From: Flavobacterium soyae
GTDB lineage: Bacteria > Bacteroidota > Bacteroidia > Flavobacteriales > Flavobacteriaceae
Length of the DNA: 64,000 nt
Assembly (NCBI RefSeq): GCF_021245985.1
Contig: NZ_JAJQXA010000006.1
Span: 248,001-312,000, forward strand
Direction: 5' to 3'
The notes under the pieces were generated by a model. That model worked only from the letters and a program-made list of their open reading frames with translations, did not search any database and was not told the DNA's origin. Below are positions 36,159 through 46,177 of this stretch, piece after piece; the first letter of the stretch is position 1; each line of letters begins with the position of its first letter. The translations under genes were made by a program, and so were the position numbers.

Positions 36159-36188
36159 ACTGTTTTTAAAGTGCCAATTGATTTAAAT

Positions 36189-38402
36189 ATGAGAAAACAT
36201 GCTTTTACCTTCGCATTATTATTTAGTTTAACCACTTTCAGCCAGACTCAAAAAGGAATTGTTATTGATGAAAACGGAAAACCAATAGAAAACGCCACGA
36301 TTACTAATCCAAAATCAAATACACATTCGCATACTAACGAAACCGGAGTATTTAATATTGATAAATCTAATATTGGAGATGTACTGAATATAATTGCATT
36401 TGGGTACAAAAAAATGATTTATGCCATTACCAATTCTGAAATTAGTATTGTGATGGAAAGTGATAGTTTTAAACTGGAAGAAGTGGTTATTCAGTCTAAA
36501 ATAGCGGCAATTAATGTGATTTCTAAAATTGATCTGGAAACCACTCCGGTGAATTCTTCGCAGGAAATTTTGCGTAAAGTACCGGGATTGTTTATTGGAC
36601 AGCATGCCGGCGGGGGTAAAGCAGAACAAATATTTTTAAGGGGTTTTGACATCGATCATGGTACTGATATTGCAATTAATGTGGATGGAATGCCCGTAAA
36701 TATGGTTTCTCATGCGCATGGACAAGGTTATGCCGATTTACATTTTGTTATCCCGGAAACGGTCGAGAAAATAGATTTTGGAAAAGGAACGTATTATGCA
36801 GACAAAGGTGATTTTGCAACGGCCGGATATGTTGATTTTGGAACAAAAGAAAAACTCGATTTTAGCAGTATTAGAATAGAAGCAGGGCAGTTTAATACTT
36901 TTAGAACAGTAGGTTTGTTTGATCTTTTGGGAAATAACAAAAAGCAAAGTGCTTATATTGCTGCCGAATATATTCTTACTGACGGACCATTTGATTCGCC
37001 TCAAAATTTTAACAGAATTAATTTGTTTGGAAAATATTCTTTTGTTTTAGAAGATAACAGCCGTTTTTCAGTTACAGCTTCCCGTTTCACCAGCAAATGG
37101 GATGCCTCAGGACAAGTGCCGCAGCGATTGGTGGATGCCGGAACGATTTCGAGATTTGGATCTGTAGATGATACAGAAGGCGGATCAACTTCAAGATCTA
37201 ATTTTAATGTTTCATTGATTAAACCGGTCGATGAGAATACTTTTTTGAAAGCCAATACCTTTTATTCAAATTATAAATTCGAATTGTTTTCGAATTTTAC
37301 TTTTTTTCTGGAAGATCCTGTAAATGGGGATCAGATTAAGCAAAAAGAAGATAGAAATCTTTTCGGAATCAATGCAGAGCTGAATAAAAACATTCATAAA
37401 GAATCCGTTGATTTATTATTTCAACTGGGATTTGGTGTGAGAAACGATGCTGCAGCCAATACCGAATTGTCACATACATTGAATAGAAAAACCACTTTAG
37501 AACAAATTAAATTAGGCGATATTGATGAGTCAAATATATTTACGTATTTAAACTCAGAGATTCGTTTGGGTAAGTGGCTGATTAATCCTGCTGTTCGACT
37601 GGATTATTTTAAGTTTGGGTATCAGGATAAGCTGGCTGCTAATTACAAAACACAGACCGAAAGTAAGGTAAAAGTATCGCCAAAACTAAATTTTGTTTAC
37701 TCACAAAATAATGATTTACAATTTTATCTCAAAACAGGAATGGGGTTTCACTCGAATGATGCCAGAGTTGTGACAGCAAATAATGGAAAAGAAATTTTAC
37801 CAACTGCAGTTGGTACAGATTTAGGCACGATTTGGAAACCGTTTCCAAGATTAATTGTTAATTCGGCCTTGTGGTATTTGTATTTGCAGCAAGAGTTTGT
37901 ATACGTAGGCGATGCAGGAGTTGTTGAGCCAAGCGGAGAAACGAGGCGGGCTGGTTTTGATTTGGGAGTTCGCTATCAGCTAAGTGATTATTTCTTTTTT
38001 AATCTGGATGCCAATTATACATATGCACGAAGTATTAATGAGCCTGAAGGGAAAAATTACATTCCGCTGGCCCCGGATTTTACTTCCACGGGAGGGCTAA
38101 GTTTTCAAAACTGGAAAGGTTTTTCAGGAGGTTTACGTTACCGATACATGAAAAATCGTCCAGCCAACGAAGATAATTCGATTGTTGCAAAAGGATATTT
38201 TATCTCTGATTTCAATATAAATTATACATTTAAAAGAATAGTTTTTGGAGTATCGATTGAAAATATATTCAATTCAAAATGGAATGAAACTCAGTTTGCC
38301 ACAGAATCCAGATTAAAGAATGAAACGACTGGTGTAGAAGAAATTCATTTTACTCCCGGTACCCCTTTTTTCCTGAAGGCAGGAATAAGTTATAAATTTT
38401 AA
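36189..38402 (+). CDS. TonB-dependent outer-membrane receptor
   Basis: 737-residue receptor with a signal peptide (MRKHAFTFALLFSLTTFSQ), a carboxypeptidase-regulatory-like domain (about 20-100; GIVIDENGKPIENATITNP), a plug (SSQEILRKVPGLFIGQHAGG, QIFLRGFDIDHGTD) and a 22-strand-type barrel ending in the aromatic KAGISYKF. The ATG at 36189 is preferred over the GTG at 36171 because it begins the signal peptide. The loop MPVNMVSHAHGQGYADLHF is His-rich. Being in the DUF3500-HupE operon, it may import a metal or metal complex; this is inference. Confidence 0.93.
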   Translation: MRKHAFTFALLFSLTTFSQTQKGIVIDENGKPIENATITNPKSNTHSHTNETGVFNIDKSNIGDVLNIIAFGYKKMIYAITNSEISIVMESDSFKLEEVVIQSKIAAINVISKIDLETTPVNSSQEILRKVPGLFIGQHAGGGKAEQIFLRGFDIDHGTDIAINVDGMPVNMVSHAHGQGYADLHFVIPETVEKIDFGKGTYYADKGDFATAGYVDFGTKEKLDFSSIRIEAGQFNTFRTVGLFDLLGNNKKQSAYIAAEYILTDGPFDSPQNFNRINLFGKYSFVLEDNSRFSVTASRFTSKWDASGQVPQRLVDAGTISRFGSVDDTEGGSTSRSNFNVSLIKPVDENTFLKANTFYSNYKFELFSNFTFFLEDPVNGDQIKQKEDRNLFGINAELNKNIHKESVDLLFQLGFGVRNDAAANTELSHTLNRKTTLEQIKLGDIDESNIFTYLNSEIRLGKWLINPAVRLDYFKFGYQDKLAANYKTQTESKVKVSPKLNFVYSQNNDLQFYLKTGMGFHSNDARVVTANNGKEILPTAVGTDLGTIWKPFPRLIVNSALWYLYLQQEFVYVGDAGVVEPSGETRRAGFDLGVRYQLSDYFFFNLDANYTYARSINEPEGKNYIPLAPDFTSTGGLSFQNWKGFSGGLRYRYMKNRPANEDNSIVAKGYFISDFNINYTFKRIVFGVSIENIFNSKWNETQFATESRLKNETTGVEEIHFTPGTPFFLKAGISYKF

Positions 38403-38517
38403 GCATTTATATATTTCAATGTACCAATTATTGGTTCCTGAATTTAATAAAACAAAACAGGCGGCTGATTATACCTGAATTTACGTCTTTAACAATTTTT
38501 GTTTATATGAAAAAATC

Positions 38518-38555
38518 AAAAAGCCGCCTCAAGTTTTAAATTGAGACGACTTTTT
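38518..38555 (-). terminator. Terminator of the SusCD operon
   Basis: A 15-bp stem (38518-38532 with 38541-38555). Two positions are C-A mismatches in a plus-strand transcript but G-U pairs in a minus-strand transcript, so the hairpin is better suited to ending the minus-strand operon. The 38403-38746 gap holds also a small palindrome (ACCAATTATTGGT, about 38422) and an open frame without a start. Confidence 0.65.
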
Positions 38556-38715
38556 TTAAAATACTGTAGGTACAGTACAGACTGGGATTGTTTAATCTCG
38601 CATTTGCCGGAGAAATAATGGTATAATGCGGATCGTTTTGTATTTGAGTGTAATTTTCATCATCAGGAGTGTGAATCTTTGTTTTGGAAGTCCTCTTTTC
38701 TGAATCTTGTAATGA
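38536..38715 (-). pseudogene. Possible gene remnant, start-less open frame
   Basis: Minus-strand frame of 59 codons between two stops that translates to a protein-like composition (for example HTPDDENYTQIQNDPHYTII, then SPANARLNNPSLYCTY) but contains no Met or other plausible start. Directly downstream of the DUF4302 gene and running into the terminator. It could be a decayed small gene or chance. I do not recognise it. Confidence 0.25.
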
Positions 38716-38746
38716 TTATTTTCTTTTTAAATCGTATTTAAATTAA

Positions 38747-40093
38747 TTATTGAAATGAGTAAGCAACCATTCTAAAAGGGGTTGTTGTACTTGTAAAAGT
38801 ATAAGCCCTATAACCAACAACCGGTATTTCTGCAAAATAAAGACCTTGAGGATTCATAAATTCATCATCGAGTGTTTTTAAAAAAGAAGGGGCTGTGATT
38901 GTTGGTGATTTGGGATTACGACCAGATTTCCAGGCATCAGGAATAAATGTGATTGTTTTGTTTACATCATCTGCTTTTAAAGTAAAGTAATGATAATATA
39001 TTACGCTTCCAATTCTGTATTCTACATAATTAGTGCCATCAGCATTATTAAACCAAAACTGTGCTCTTTGCAGGGGTTCACCGTTAGCTTCCTCTATATC
39101 ATTTAATAAAGATAAAAATAATGCAGAGTTTGCTCCTTCAAGTTCTGTATAATCATGTATATAAGCATAGGCATTATTTCCATTTCCAATTCCGGGCAAT
39201 AGTAATGTATAATCATCCGTTAAAATCAAAGGTTTATCAGTATATTTAATTGCAGCACTCACACCATTTGTACCCGTTGCAGTAAAACTACCTGTGCTGT
39301 CATCATAAATAAATTCAGTTAATTTCTGATCGTTGACCACTACTGGCGGACTCACAATAATACCTGTTTTTGTAAACGCAATACCCATATTATAACTCAT
39401 ATTGTAACCCTGCTCTACAGAATTTGCAATTGCAAACCGGGGTCTGGGAGCATAATTAAAATCTAGTTTATGGATATTGGTACCATCATTAATTTCCAAT
39501 AATCTAAAAAGAGAACGTTTATCTGAACCTATTATATTTTGAGCCATTTCTGTATTTAGTTCCAGATCTGTCCAATCTTCAGCAGTTGCTTTTACGAAGC
39601 GTAATTCTTCAAAGCTGCGTTTGGTTTTAAAAATGATTTCGCCATTTTCCTCTCCGTAATATAAAAACTGAAAATCTCCTTCGTATCCTCTGCCTTTTAA
39701 TCCGGGCACAGGAAAATTATTTGAATCAGATAACAGGTGTATTCTGTTTTTAGTAGTAAACACTAAACTAATCGTACTCCCAATCTCAATACTATAATCA
39801 CTGTTATAAGTACTGGTATTGCTGTCAAAATCAGATGCCATGGCTACTTTTCCGTCAGCAGAAAATTTAAACAAATGTGTAAATCCGCCAAGCTGTGTGT
39901 TATCTGTAAAATAAACTGCTTTCCACCCATATTCAGACGAAAGCAAGAGATCATTAAGTTCTTTTTCGCGGGCATTTAATCTTTCAGCAGGTGTCTGATC
40001 AAATTTTTGTTCTGCTTCATTACTAACACAGGCTCCTAATTGTGCTGTTAGAAAAGCAATAATTAGAAACTTAAATATATTTTTTATTTTCAT
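38747..40093 (-). CDS. DUF4302 family lipoprotein
   Basis: 448-residue lipoprotein (lipobox LGAC at about residues 19-22). The DUF4302 pattern is seen in QTPAERLNAREKELNDLLLS, EYGWKAVYFTD and FKFSADGKVAMASDFD. The family is confined largely to Bacteroidota and found at the ends of SusCD loci, probably at the cell surface, with unknown function. Last gene of the five-gene fecR-controlled locus, 38 bases after the metallohydrolase. Confidence 0.88.
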   Translation of the reverse strand: MKIKNIFKFLIIAFLTAQLGACVSNEAEQKFDQTPAERLNAREKELNDLLLSSEYGWKAVYFTDNTQLGGFTHLFKFSADGKVAMASDFDSNTSTYNSDYSIEIGSTISLVFTTKNRIHLLSDSNNFPVPGLKGRGYEGDFQFLYYGEENGEIIFKTKRSFEELRFVKATAEDWTDLELNTEMAQNIIGSDKRSLFRLLEINDGTNIHKLDFNYAPRPRFAIANSVEQGYNMSYNMGIAFTKTGIIVSPPVVVNDQKLTEFIYDDSTGSFTATGTNGVSAAIKYTDKPLILTDDYTLLLPGIGNGNNAYAYIHDYTELEGANSALFLSLLNDIEEANGEPLQRAQFWFNNADGTNYVEYRIGSVIYYHYFTLKADDVNKTITFIPDAWKSGRNPKSPTITAPSFLKTLDDEFMNPQGLYFAEIPVVGYRAYTFTSTTTPFRMVAYSFQ

Positions 40094-40131
40094 AATGTTT
40101 TCTTTTTAAGTTATCCTAACTTAAATTAGTT

Positions 40132-40995
40132 TTAATTTCCATTCAGTACAGCAGTAGTATTTTTTTGTGCTTCATCCCTTAAAGCATAAAAATCCACGCC
40201 GAATTCTTTTTCAAAATATTTGACAACAACAGCTTCTTTGGCCCTTATGGCTGCAACAGCGTCTTCATTTTGTATACCTGCCAAAATAGCCTCATATTCA
40301 TCTTTAGAATTAATCAGCATAACAGAAGCCATTTCAGCAAAATCCTCATTAATATTCATTTTTGCATAAGCTGTAATAAACCCTTGTTCATTAGCATCCT
40401 TATCTGAGGTATCAAACCAGCTGGCCGTGTAACCGGATGGTGTTATTTTTGCCATAGATTTTTCATCGTATGGTTTATGCTGGTTCAAAATATGAATGTA
40501 TTCATGCTGAATTGTATGAATAAATTCTTTTACGTTTTCCCTGTCCGTTTTATCTATTTTATCAGTTTCAAAAAGTATTATTCTTTGCCCGCTTTCTGCC
40601 AGCCCCAAAGTAGTAACTCCGTTTAAATCCAAACTTATTCCCCCAACCAATACAATTTCCCGGGGAGCAATTTTCTTTATAAAATCAGGACCGGCAATTG
40701 TTTGATAACTATCTAACCAGATTTTTTGTATAACTTCTAAAGCGGGCTGTACTTTATTTTCCTCCGGCGGGTACAGGTAAGTATTTAGGTCAACGTTATT
40801 CGGGTTCCATTTGTATTGGACATTTATATTATAAGGATTAAAATAATTAGTCGTAATCCACTCATCTAATGTTGACTGAGGAGGATTTGAGACATCTAAA
40901 TCACTCCCTTCAGGCAGATCCTCATGTGTACATCCTGCAAAAGCAATTGCTGCTAATGCCAAAAATGTCATTGTATATTGTTTTACTATTTTCAT
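40132..40995 (-). CDS. SusCD-associated zinc metallohydrolase lipoprotein
   Basis: 287-residue lipoprotein (lipobox FAGC) of the substrate import-associated zinc metallohydrolase type. The zinc site is HEYIH in FIHTIQHEYIHILNQHKPY, with a downstream acidic residue in NINEDFAEMASVML as the probable third ligand. Members are encoded in SusC/SusD operons and are thought to process a protein or peptide ligand at the cell surface. Sixteen bases upstream lies the susD stop. Confidence 0.87.
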   Translation of the reverse strand: MKIVKQYTMTFLALAAIAFAGCTHEDLPEGSDLDVSNPPQSTLDEWITTNYFNPYNINVQYKWNPNNVDLNTYLYPPEENKVQPALEVIQKIWLDSYQTIAGPDFIKKIAPREIVLVGGISLDLNGVTTLGLAESGQRIILFETDKIDKTDRENVKEFIHTIQHEYIHILNQHKPYDEKSMAKITPSGYTASWFDTSDKDANEQGFITAYAKMNINEDFAEMASVMLINSKDEYEAILAGIQNEDAVAAIRAKEAVVVKYFEKEFGVDFYALRDEAQKNTTAVLNGN

Positions 40996-41010
40996 TTGCT
41001 TGATGTTAAA

Positions 41011-42486
41011 TTATCTTGGATTTTTTTCGATACCATTTGCTGATGCCTGAAGTGGTATTTGTAACGCCCTGCGATTGTCATTTTTAGTTAAAACATTTGA
41101 TGGTCCATTGTATATTTCGTGTTTAACCTCTAAATTAAATCGTTTAATATCAAACCATCTGATGCCTTCATGTATAAAGTCTCTCCTGCGTAGTTCTGCT
41201 ATTGCTTTTATGTATGAATTCTGCAGATCGGTTAAAGCATAAAAAGGAGTATATTCATTTTGAATTACAGGATATTTACTAACTATTAATTCATTTGTCA
41301 AAATATCGGCTGCCGGATCATAATCTGCCGTTCTTGTTCCGATAAAATATTGTAATGCTGCCCTTGCTTCATCTATTCTGTCTGTCATCACAAGTGCTTC
41401 TATTCCATTTAAATAAAATTCATCATTGCTCAATAATACTATTGCATCAAATCCGTCACCACCAGTTCCACTGGAATTTGTATATTTGAAATATTCACTA
41501 AATTTGGGTACGAATGATGTAACATAATTGTAAGTTGTACTTGTAATGAACCAGTCTTTATTAAAAATGTTTGTTGAGGAACTTAAGATTTCACCTTCTT
41601 TGGCTACTGTAAGCTGAAACCTGTTTTGATAAAAAGATCTTGAATACAAAGACAATACTGAGGCAATTAATAAATTTGTTTCCTGGCTCTGGTCAGCATA
41701 AATTTTGGAACGAGTATCATAATCAAGATTCAGATAAGAGCTGTAATCTCTTAGTTTTCCTTCCGGGTTAGCAGTTAATTCATTTGTAAGTTCAATGACT
41801 CTGTTCCAATTTCCTTTAATTAAGTAAAAGCGTGATGCAAAAGCTTTGGCAGCATCTTTATTAAAATGGAATTTTGGCTGATTGTATTCGTTTGTAACAT
41901 ATTTTAAGCCTTCTTCTATGTCATTTTCAAGATAATCAAAAACTTCACGCATAGAATTTCTTTTGTACTTTTTAATCAGCACATCTTCTGGCTCTGTTAC
42001 ATATGGTATTCCCAAATCGGTATCGGCAGTAGCAGGATCATAACGTTTAGACCAAAAAGAAACTAACATAAAATGTGCATAAGCCCTGGCCAGTAAAGCC
42101 TCACCTTTTTGCGGATTAAGACTTGCAGGACCGCCCAATTGCTTAATAGCTTCAAGTGCTTTATTTGCGCGTGCAATTGCATTATAACAGGCATTCCAAT
42201 AATTGGCCTGGCTGTCTATGTCTGTTCTGTTGTTCATTTCCCAGTTGTAATTTTCTGTATTCAGAGGTACAAATAATCCTGGATCACCGCTGTCAAAAAC
42301 ATTGTCGGACATGGTTTCGGCAAACTCCATATAACATGCATCAGGGTAAGCATTAACCAATAATTCGGAAATTTTTTCAGGTGTGTCTATTTGTGTTCTG
42401 TTATCGGGTACTTCAGAAAGAAAATTATCACAACTGCTAATAGTTATAAGCAGTAATAATGCTGGTATAATTTTTAACTTTTTCAT
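41011..42486 (-). CDS. RagB/SusD-family surface lipoprotein
   Basis: 491-residue substrate-binding lid of a SusC transporter. The lipobox is LITISSC, followed by DNFLSEVPDNRTQID, characteristic of SusD. Helical TPR-like segments (NACYNAIARANKALEAI, LLARAYAHFMLVSFWS) and the C-terminal RRRDFIHEGIRWFDIKRFNL complete the fold. It forms the outer-membrane pedal-bin complex with the SusC homologue encoded 13 bases upstream. Confidence 0.95.
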   Translation of the reverse strand: MKKLKIIPALLLLITISSCDNFLSEVPDNRTQIDTPEKISELLVNAYPDACYMEFAETMSDNVFDSGDPGLFVPLNTENYNWEMNNRTDIDSQANYWNACYNAIARANKALEAIKQLGGPASLNPQKGEALLARAYAHFMLVSFWSKRYDPATADTDLGIPYVTEPEDVLIKKYKRNSMREVFDYLENDIEEGLKYVTNEYNQPKFHFNKDAAKAFASRFYLIKGNWNRVIELTNELTANPEGKLRDYSSYLNLDYDTRSKIYADQSQETNLLIASVLSLYSRSFYQNRFQLTVAKEGEILSSSTNIFNKDWFITSTTYNYVTSFVPKFSEYFKYTNSSGTGGDGFDAIVLLSNDEFYLNGIEALVMTDRIDEARAALQYFIGTRTADYDPAADILTNELIVSKYPVIQNEYTPFYALTDLQNSYIKAIAELRRRDFIHEGIRWFDIKRFNLEVKHEIYNGPSNVLTKNDNRRALQIPLQASANGIEKNPR

Positions 42487-42499
42487 AAAAATTTATAGA

Positions 42500-45400
42500 T
42501 TATAATGAAATATTTAGGGCAAATGTATATTGGGTTGTAACAGGTAATGCTACACCTCCCGTATTACGAAATTCAGGGTCCTGGCCGTTTAATCTTTTAT
42601 CAGAATAAATTAATAATGGATTAATTGCTGATCCTTTTAATGTAAAAGTTGTTACTCTTAATTTTTCCTTCAAAGTTTTCGGGAATTCCCAGCTTAAGGA
42701 TACATTTTTTAATCTGACAAAATCCCCATTTGCAATACGCACATCTGAGAAATTGTATGTGTTATAAGCAATTTCTAATGATTTGGACTGAGCATCATAA
42801 TTATTAATCAAAGCTTTATCTGCTATTACGGGTACATTGGTTCTGTTTTCATCTCCGGGACTGATCCAGCGATTGGTAAAATCTTTTGTAAAAACAGTTA
42901 AGTCATTATATTCGCTTGAATAAACAGGATTTAAACGAACTTTATTTCCTCCAGATGCAACAACAAAAACGTATAATGACCAACTTTTGTAAGTAAACGT
43001 ATTTGAAAGTCCAAAAGATTTATTAGGTTCTATAGATCCCTCGTATTTTAAATATTTAGTTACATTATCATTATCAAAAAAATTTGCACCGGCAACGTTA
43101 TCCAATTGTCCGTCTTTCATTATAAAAGTTGGCAGACCCTGATTATTTAATCCGGTAAAATGATAAGAATACAGAGCGTTTCTTGGATGACCAATAGTAT
43201 TTCCTCCTGATCCTTCGATTAGATCATAAGCTGCTGCCTGGCTCCCCAGTTTTGTAATTTTCTGATTATATATAGAAAAATTAATATTGGTTGACCATTT
43301 AAAATTGTTAGTAACTATATTTTTAGAGGCAAGACTAATCTCAAGACCTTTGGTTTTCATATCGGCATTATTGCCTTGTTTTATTTTTTGTCCGCCAATT
43401 CCTGATGTTATTACATAATCAACTAAATCATAAGCGTTACGGCTATATACATCTGTAGTTAATTGCACTCTGTTACTGAATGCACCAAGATCAAAACCTA
43501 AGTTGGTTTCAAATTGTTTTTCCCATGTTAAATTTGCATTTTGCAATTGGTCTATACTAATACCAGATTCCCTGTCATCAAGATTTAAACGGTTCGTGAT
43601 ATAACTTTTATAAATTGCTAATGAATTGGTAGCCGGTCCTGCCGTAGCGGTAAGTCCGTAAGAAGCTCTTAATGCTAAATTATTTATAGGTTCAACCTCT
43701 TTCATAAAATCCTCTTCCTTAATATTCCATTTTCCACTAAAAGTGTAGGTAGGAAGCCAGCGGGATGAAGTATTACTGCCTTGTCTGTTTGAACCATCAT
43801 AGCGCCCGGTAACAGATGCTGTATAACGTCGATTGTAGGTATATCCTGCTTTTCCAAAAAAACCTGCCGTTCTTTCTCTTTCTTCATTAAATCCAAAATA
43901 CGAATCTCCTTCGGTAATAGTTTTTTCTAATATTCTTGGATCTGTAAAACCTGTAAGGCCTTTATCGTATTGTAACCCATAGGCAGTAAAATTGTCACTG
44001 TTTCTATTTAGAGACCTTAACTCAGTACCAAACAATCCCTCAAATTCATGTTTCTCATTTAAAATACGTTTATAGTTTATACTATTTCTTATATAATAGG
44101 AAGTCAGGTCGTTTGTAAATTTTCTTAAGATTCCTCCGTTTGGCAGCGCTGAAACTTTTGGAGCTGTTAAATCATTTGGATTCTGATATAAAAATATATT
44201 TTCGTCTCTTACAATAGTTGTTTCTGCAGCATTATAAGCCCCTATTACATTTGAATTTTCAAGAATTTTATGCTCTCTGTCAGTGTTGGCATAACGGGCT
44301 GAACCGGTAAAATTATAAGTTAGGTAAGGATTAATTTTATAATCTAAATCCATTTGTAAACGAATGTCTTTTACCTGAATTTCCATGAAATTATTTGCAA
44401 GTTCATTTAAAATATTAATTGGCGCCCAATTACTTCTATAATATTCTAAATTTCCATTGTCATCATAAGGCCTTAGTGTTCTGTTTGTATTTAAGGTGTA
44501 TTTAAAAGGGTTAATATCAAAATTTCTGGTTTTCGATCCAAAATCAATATCTTTTTCACTATCATAACTTCCAGGAGCACCCTGATTCCTTATAGAAGCC
44601 TGTGTGGTTAATGTAATATCTAATTTATCGTTAACATAAAAAGTACCTTTTAAGTTTGATGAAAGTTGTTTTACATGATCAGCAATACTCCATCCCGGAT
44701 CATTATAAAAAGCTAATGAAGCGTACATAGCATTATTTTTATCTCCTCCCGAAAAACTCAAGGAATGATTTTGGGCAATCGAAGGTCTAAACAGTACTTT
44801 AAACCAATTGGTATTGGCTAATTCATATTTTCTTAAAAAAGCATTACGTCCAGCCCTGTCATTTTTTACTAAATAGCTGTCTGTTTCGGGAATATAAGTA
44901 TTAATTCCTCTGGCTAAAATATTATAAACCCCTCCATAACGCCCCTGTGCAGTTGAAGGAAGATCTAAAAATCCTTTTGCTTCAACTTCTTTCAAAATAC
45001 CCATTGTTTCTTTTGAATTCAAGATGTCATATTGACTATAATTAGGTACTGTTCTGGCCGTTTGATCTAATGAATATGTTATCTTCAAAGCAGAATCTTT
45101 TTTTCCCTGCTTTGTAGTTACAACCACAACCCCATTTAGGGATCTTGATCCATAAATAGAAGTTGCAGATGCATCTTTCAAAAATTCAATGCTCAGTATA
45201 TCATTAGGATTGATTCCGGTAACAGAAGAGGTTAATAATGTTGCAGAATTTCCGGAGGCCAAATCAGATGCCGATACATTAATAATATCTTCCTGAACAA
45301 TACCATCAATAACCCATAATGGTTTTGTGTCTCCAAAAATTGAAGAAGATCCGCGAATTGTAATTTTTGGAGCTGCACCAAAAGTTCCTGAAACATTCTG

Positions 45401-46165
45401 TACAATAACCCCTGCCGCTTTTCCTTCTATTGCCCTGCTTATATCAACAATTCCGTCTACTTTAAGTTCTTCATTGGGAATTTTACTAACAGCTCCTGTA
45501 AAAGTTCTTTTTGATGTTTTTTCATAACCTGTAATTATGACTTCTTTTAAGCTTTTTTCTACTTCATTTAAAACTATCGTCAGAAAAGTACTTTCTGCTT
45601 CAACTTCTTTGGTCTCCATTCCAACATAAGAAGCGATCAGATGGTGGCAGGTTATAGGTATTTTTATAGAAAAACTACCATCAAAATCAGTGACTACGAT
45701 AGTATTAGTTCCTTTAGCCGTGATTGTTACCCCAGGCAGGGGTGCTCCATTTTGGTCTGTAACTTTTCCTTTAATAACAGGATCGGTATGACTCTCAAAT
45801 TTTAGATTATTTTGCAAGATAATCTGATCGCTTATTTCTGTATAAGTTAGATTGAGTGGTTTCAGAATTCGGTTGAGAATACTTGACAATGTTTCCTGAT
45901 GAGCCTGTATACTAATTTTTTGATTTAACTGAGGTAATCTTGAATTGTATGAAAATTTTACATGTGCAGACTTTTGAAGTTTAGATAAAACATTATCTAG
46001 ACTTAAATTTTCAACAGCTATGGTGACTTTTGTATCTAATTTTCTTTGTCCATTTACATTGTTAGCCAGAGCTACACTTGAAAACACAAGTGACAAGACG
46101 AACTGAAATAGTGTTATTTTTCTTATTCGATAGAGTAATCGTTGTTTACCAACTGATTTTTTCAT
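42500..46165 (-). CDS. SusC/RagA TonB-linked transporter with STN domain
   Basis: 1221-residue outer-membrane transporter. A signal peptide (about 1-38) is followed by an STN signalling domain (about 45-115; LSLDNVLSKLQKSAHVKFSY), a carboxypeptidase-like domain (about 125-200; GKVTDQNGAPLPGVTITAKG), the SusC-type plug (NPNDILSIEFLKDASATSIY, GSRSLNGVVVVTTKQGK) and a 22-strand barrel. STN domains contact FecR-type anti-sigma factors, and the fecR gene is adjacent. The 199-base leader upstream contains two strong hairpins and a putative opposite-strand RNA. The substrate is unknown. Confidence 0.96.
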   Translation of the reverse strand: MKKSVGKQRLLYRIRKITLFQFVLSLVFSSVALANNVNGQRKLDTKVTIAVENLSLDNVLSKLQKSAHVKFSYNSRLPQLNQKISIQAHQETLSSILNRILKPLNLTYTEISDQIILQNNLKFESHTDPVIKGKVTDQNGAPLPGVTITAKGTNTIVVTDFDGSFSIKIPITCHHLIASYVGMETKEVEAESTFLTIVLNEVEKSLKEVIITGYEKTSKRTFTGAVSKIPNEELKVDGIVDISRAIEGKAAGVIVQNVSGTFGAAPKITIRGSSSIFGDTKPLWVIDGIVQEDIINVSASDLASGNSATLLTSSVTGINPNDILSIEFLKDASATSIYGSRSLNGVVVVTTKQGKKDSALKITYSLDQTARTVPNYSQYDILNSKETMGILKEVEAKGFLDLPSTAQGRYGGVYNILARGINTYIPETDSYLVKNDRAGRNAFLRKYELANTNWFKVLFRPSIAQNHSLSFSGGDKNNAMYASLAFYNDPGWSIADHVKQLSSNLKGTFYVNDKLDITLTTQASIRNQGAPGSYDSEKDIDFGSKTRNFDINPFKYTLNTNRTLRPYDDNGNLEYYRSNWAPINILNELANNFMEIQVKDIRLQMDLDYKINPYLTYNFTGSARYANTDREHKILENSNVIGAYNAAETTIVRDENIFLYQNPNDLTAPKVSALPNGGILRKFTNDLTSYYIRNSINYKRILNEKHEFEGLFGTELRSLNRNSDNFTAYGLQYDKGLTGFTDPRILEKTITEGDSYFGFNEERERTAGFFGKAGYTYNRRYTASVTGRYDGSNRQGSNTSSRWLPTYTFSGKWNIKEEDFMKEVEPINNLALRASYGLTATAGPATNSLAIYKSYITNRLNLDDRESGISIDQLQNANLTWEKQFETNLGFDLGAFSNRVQLTTDVYSRNAYDLVDYVITSGIGGQKIKQGNNADMKTKGLEISLASKNIVTNNFKWSTNINFSIYNQKITKLGSQAAAYDLIEGSGGNTIGHPRNALYSYHFTGLNNQGLPTFIMKDGQLDNVAGANFFDNDNVTKYLKYEGSIEPNKSFGLSNTFTYKSWSLYVFVVASGGNKVRLNPVYSSEYNDLTVFTKDFTNRWISPGDENRTNVPVIADKALINNYDAQSKSLEIAYNTYNFSDVRIANGDFVRLKNVSLSWEFPKTLKEKLRVTTFTLKGSAINPLLIYSDKRLNGQDPEFRNTGGVALPVTTQYTFALNISL

Positions 46166-46172
46166 AATTTTG
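46142..46172 (+). promoter_or_regulatory. Opposite-strand promoter at the susC start
   Basis: On the plus strand, TTG at 46142-46144, a 20-base spacer and TAATTTTG at 46165-46172 match both elements of the flavobacterial promoter. It overlaps the susC start codon and points away from susC, with no plus-strand gene downstream. It would start an RNA near 46178. Confidence 0.45.
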
Positions 46173-46177
46173 ATTTG

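Noticed and set aside
38518..38555. Terminator of the TonB receptor gene at 36189-38402
   Set aside because: The stem has C-A mismatches in plus-strand RNA but G-U pairs in minus-strand RNA, and it lies more than 100 bases past the receptor stop; better assigned to the minus-strand operon.
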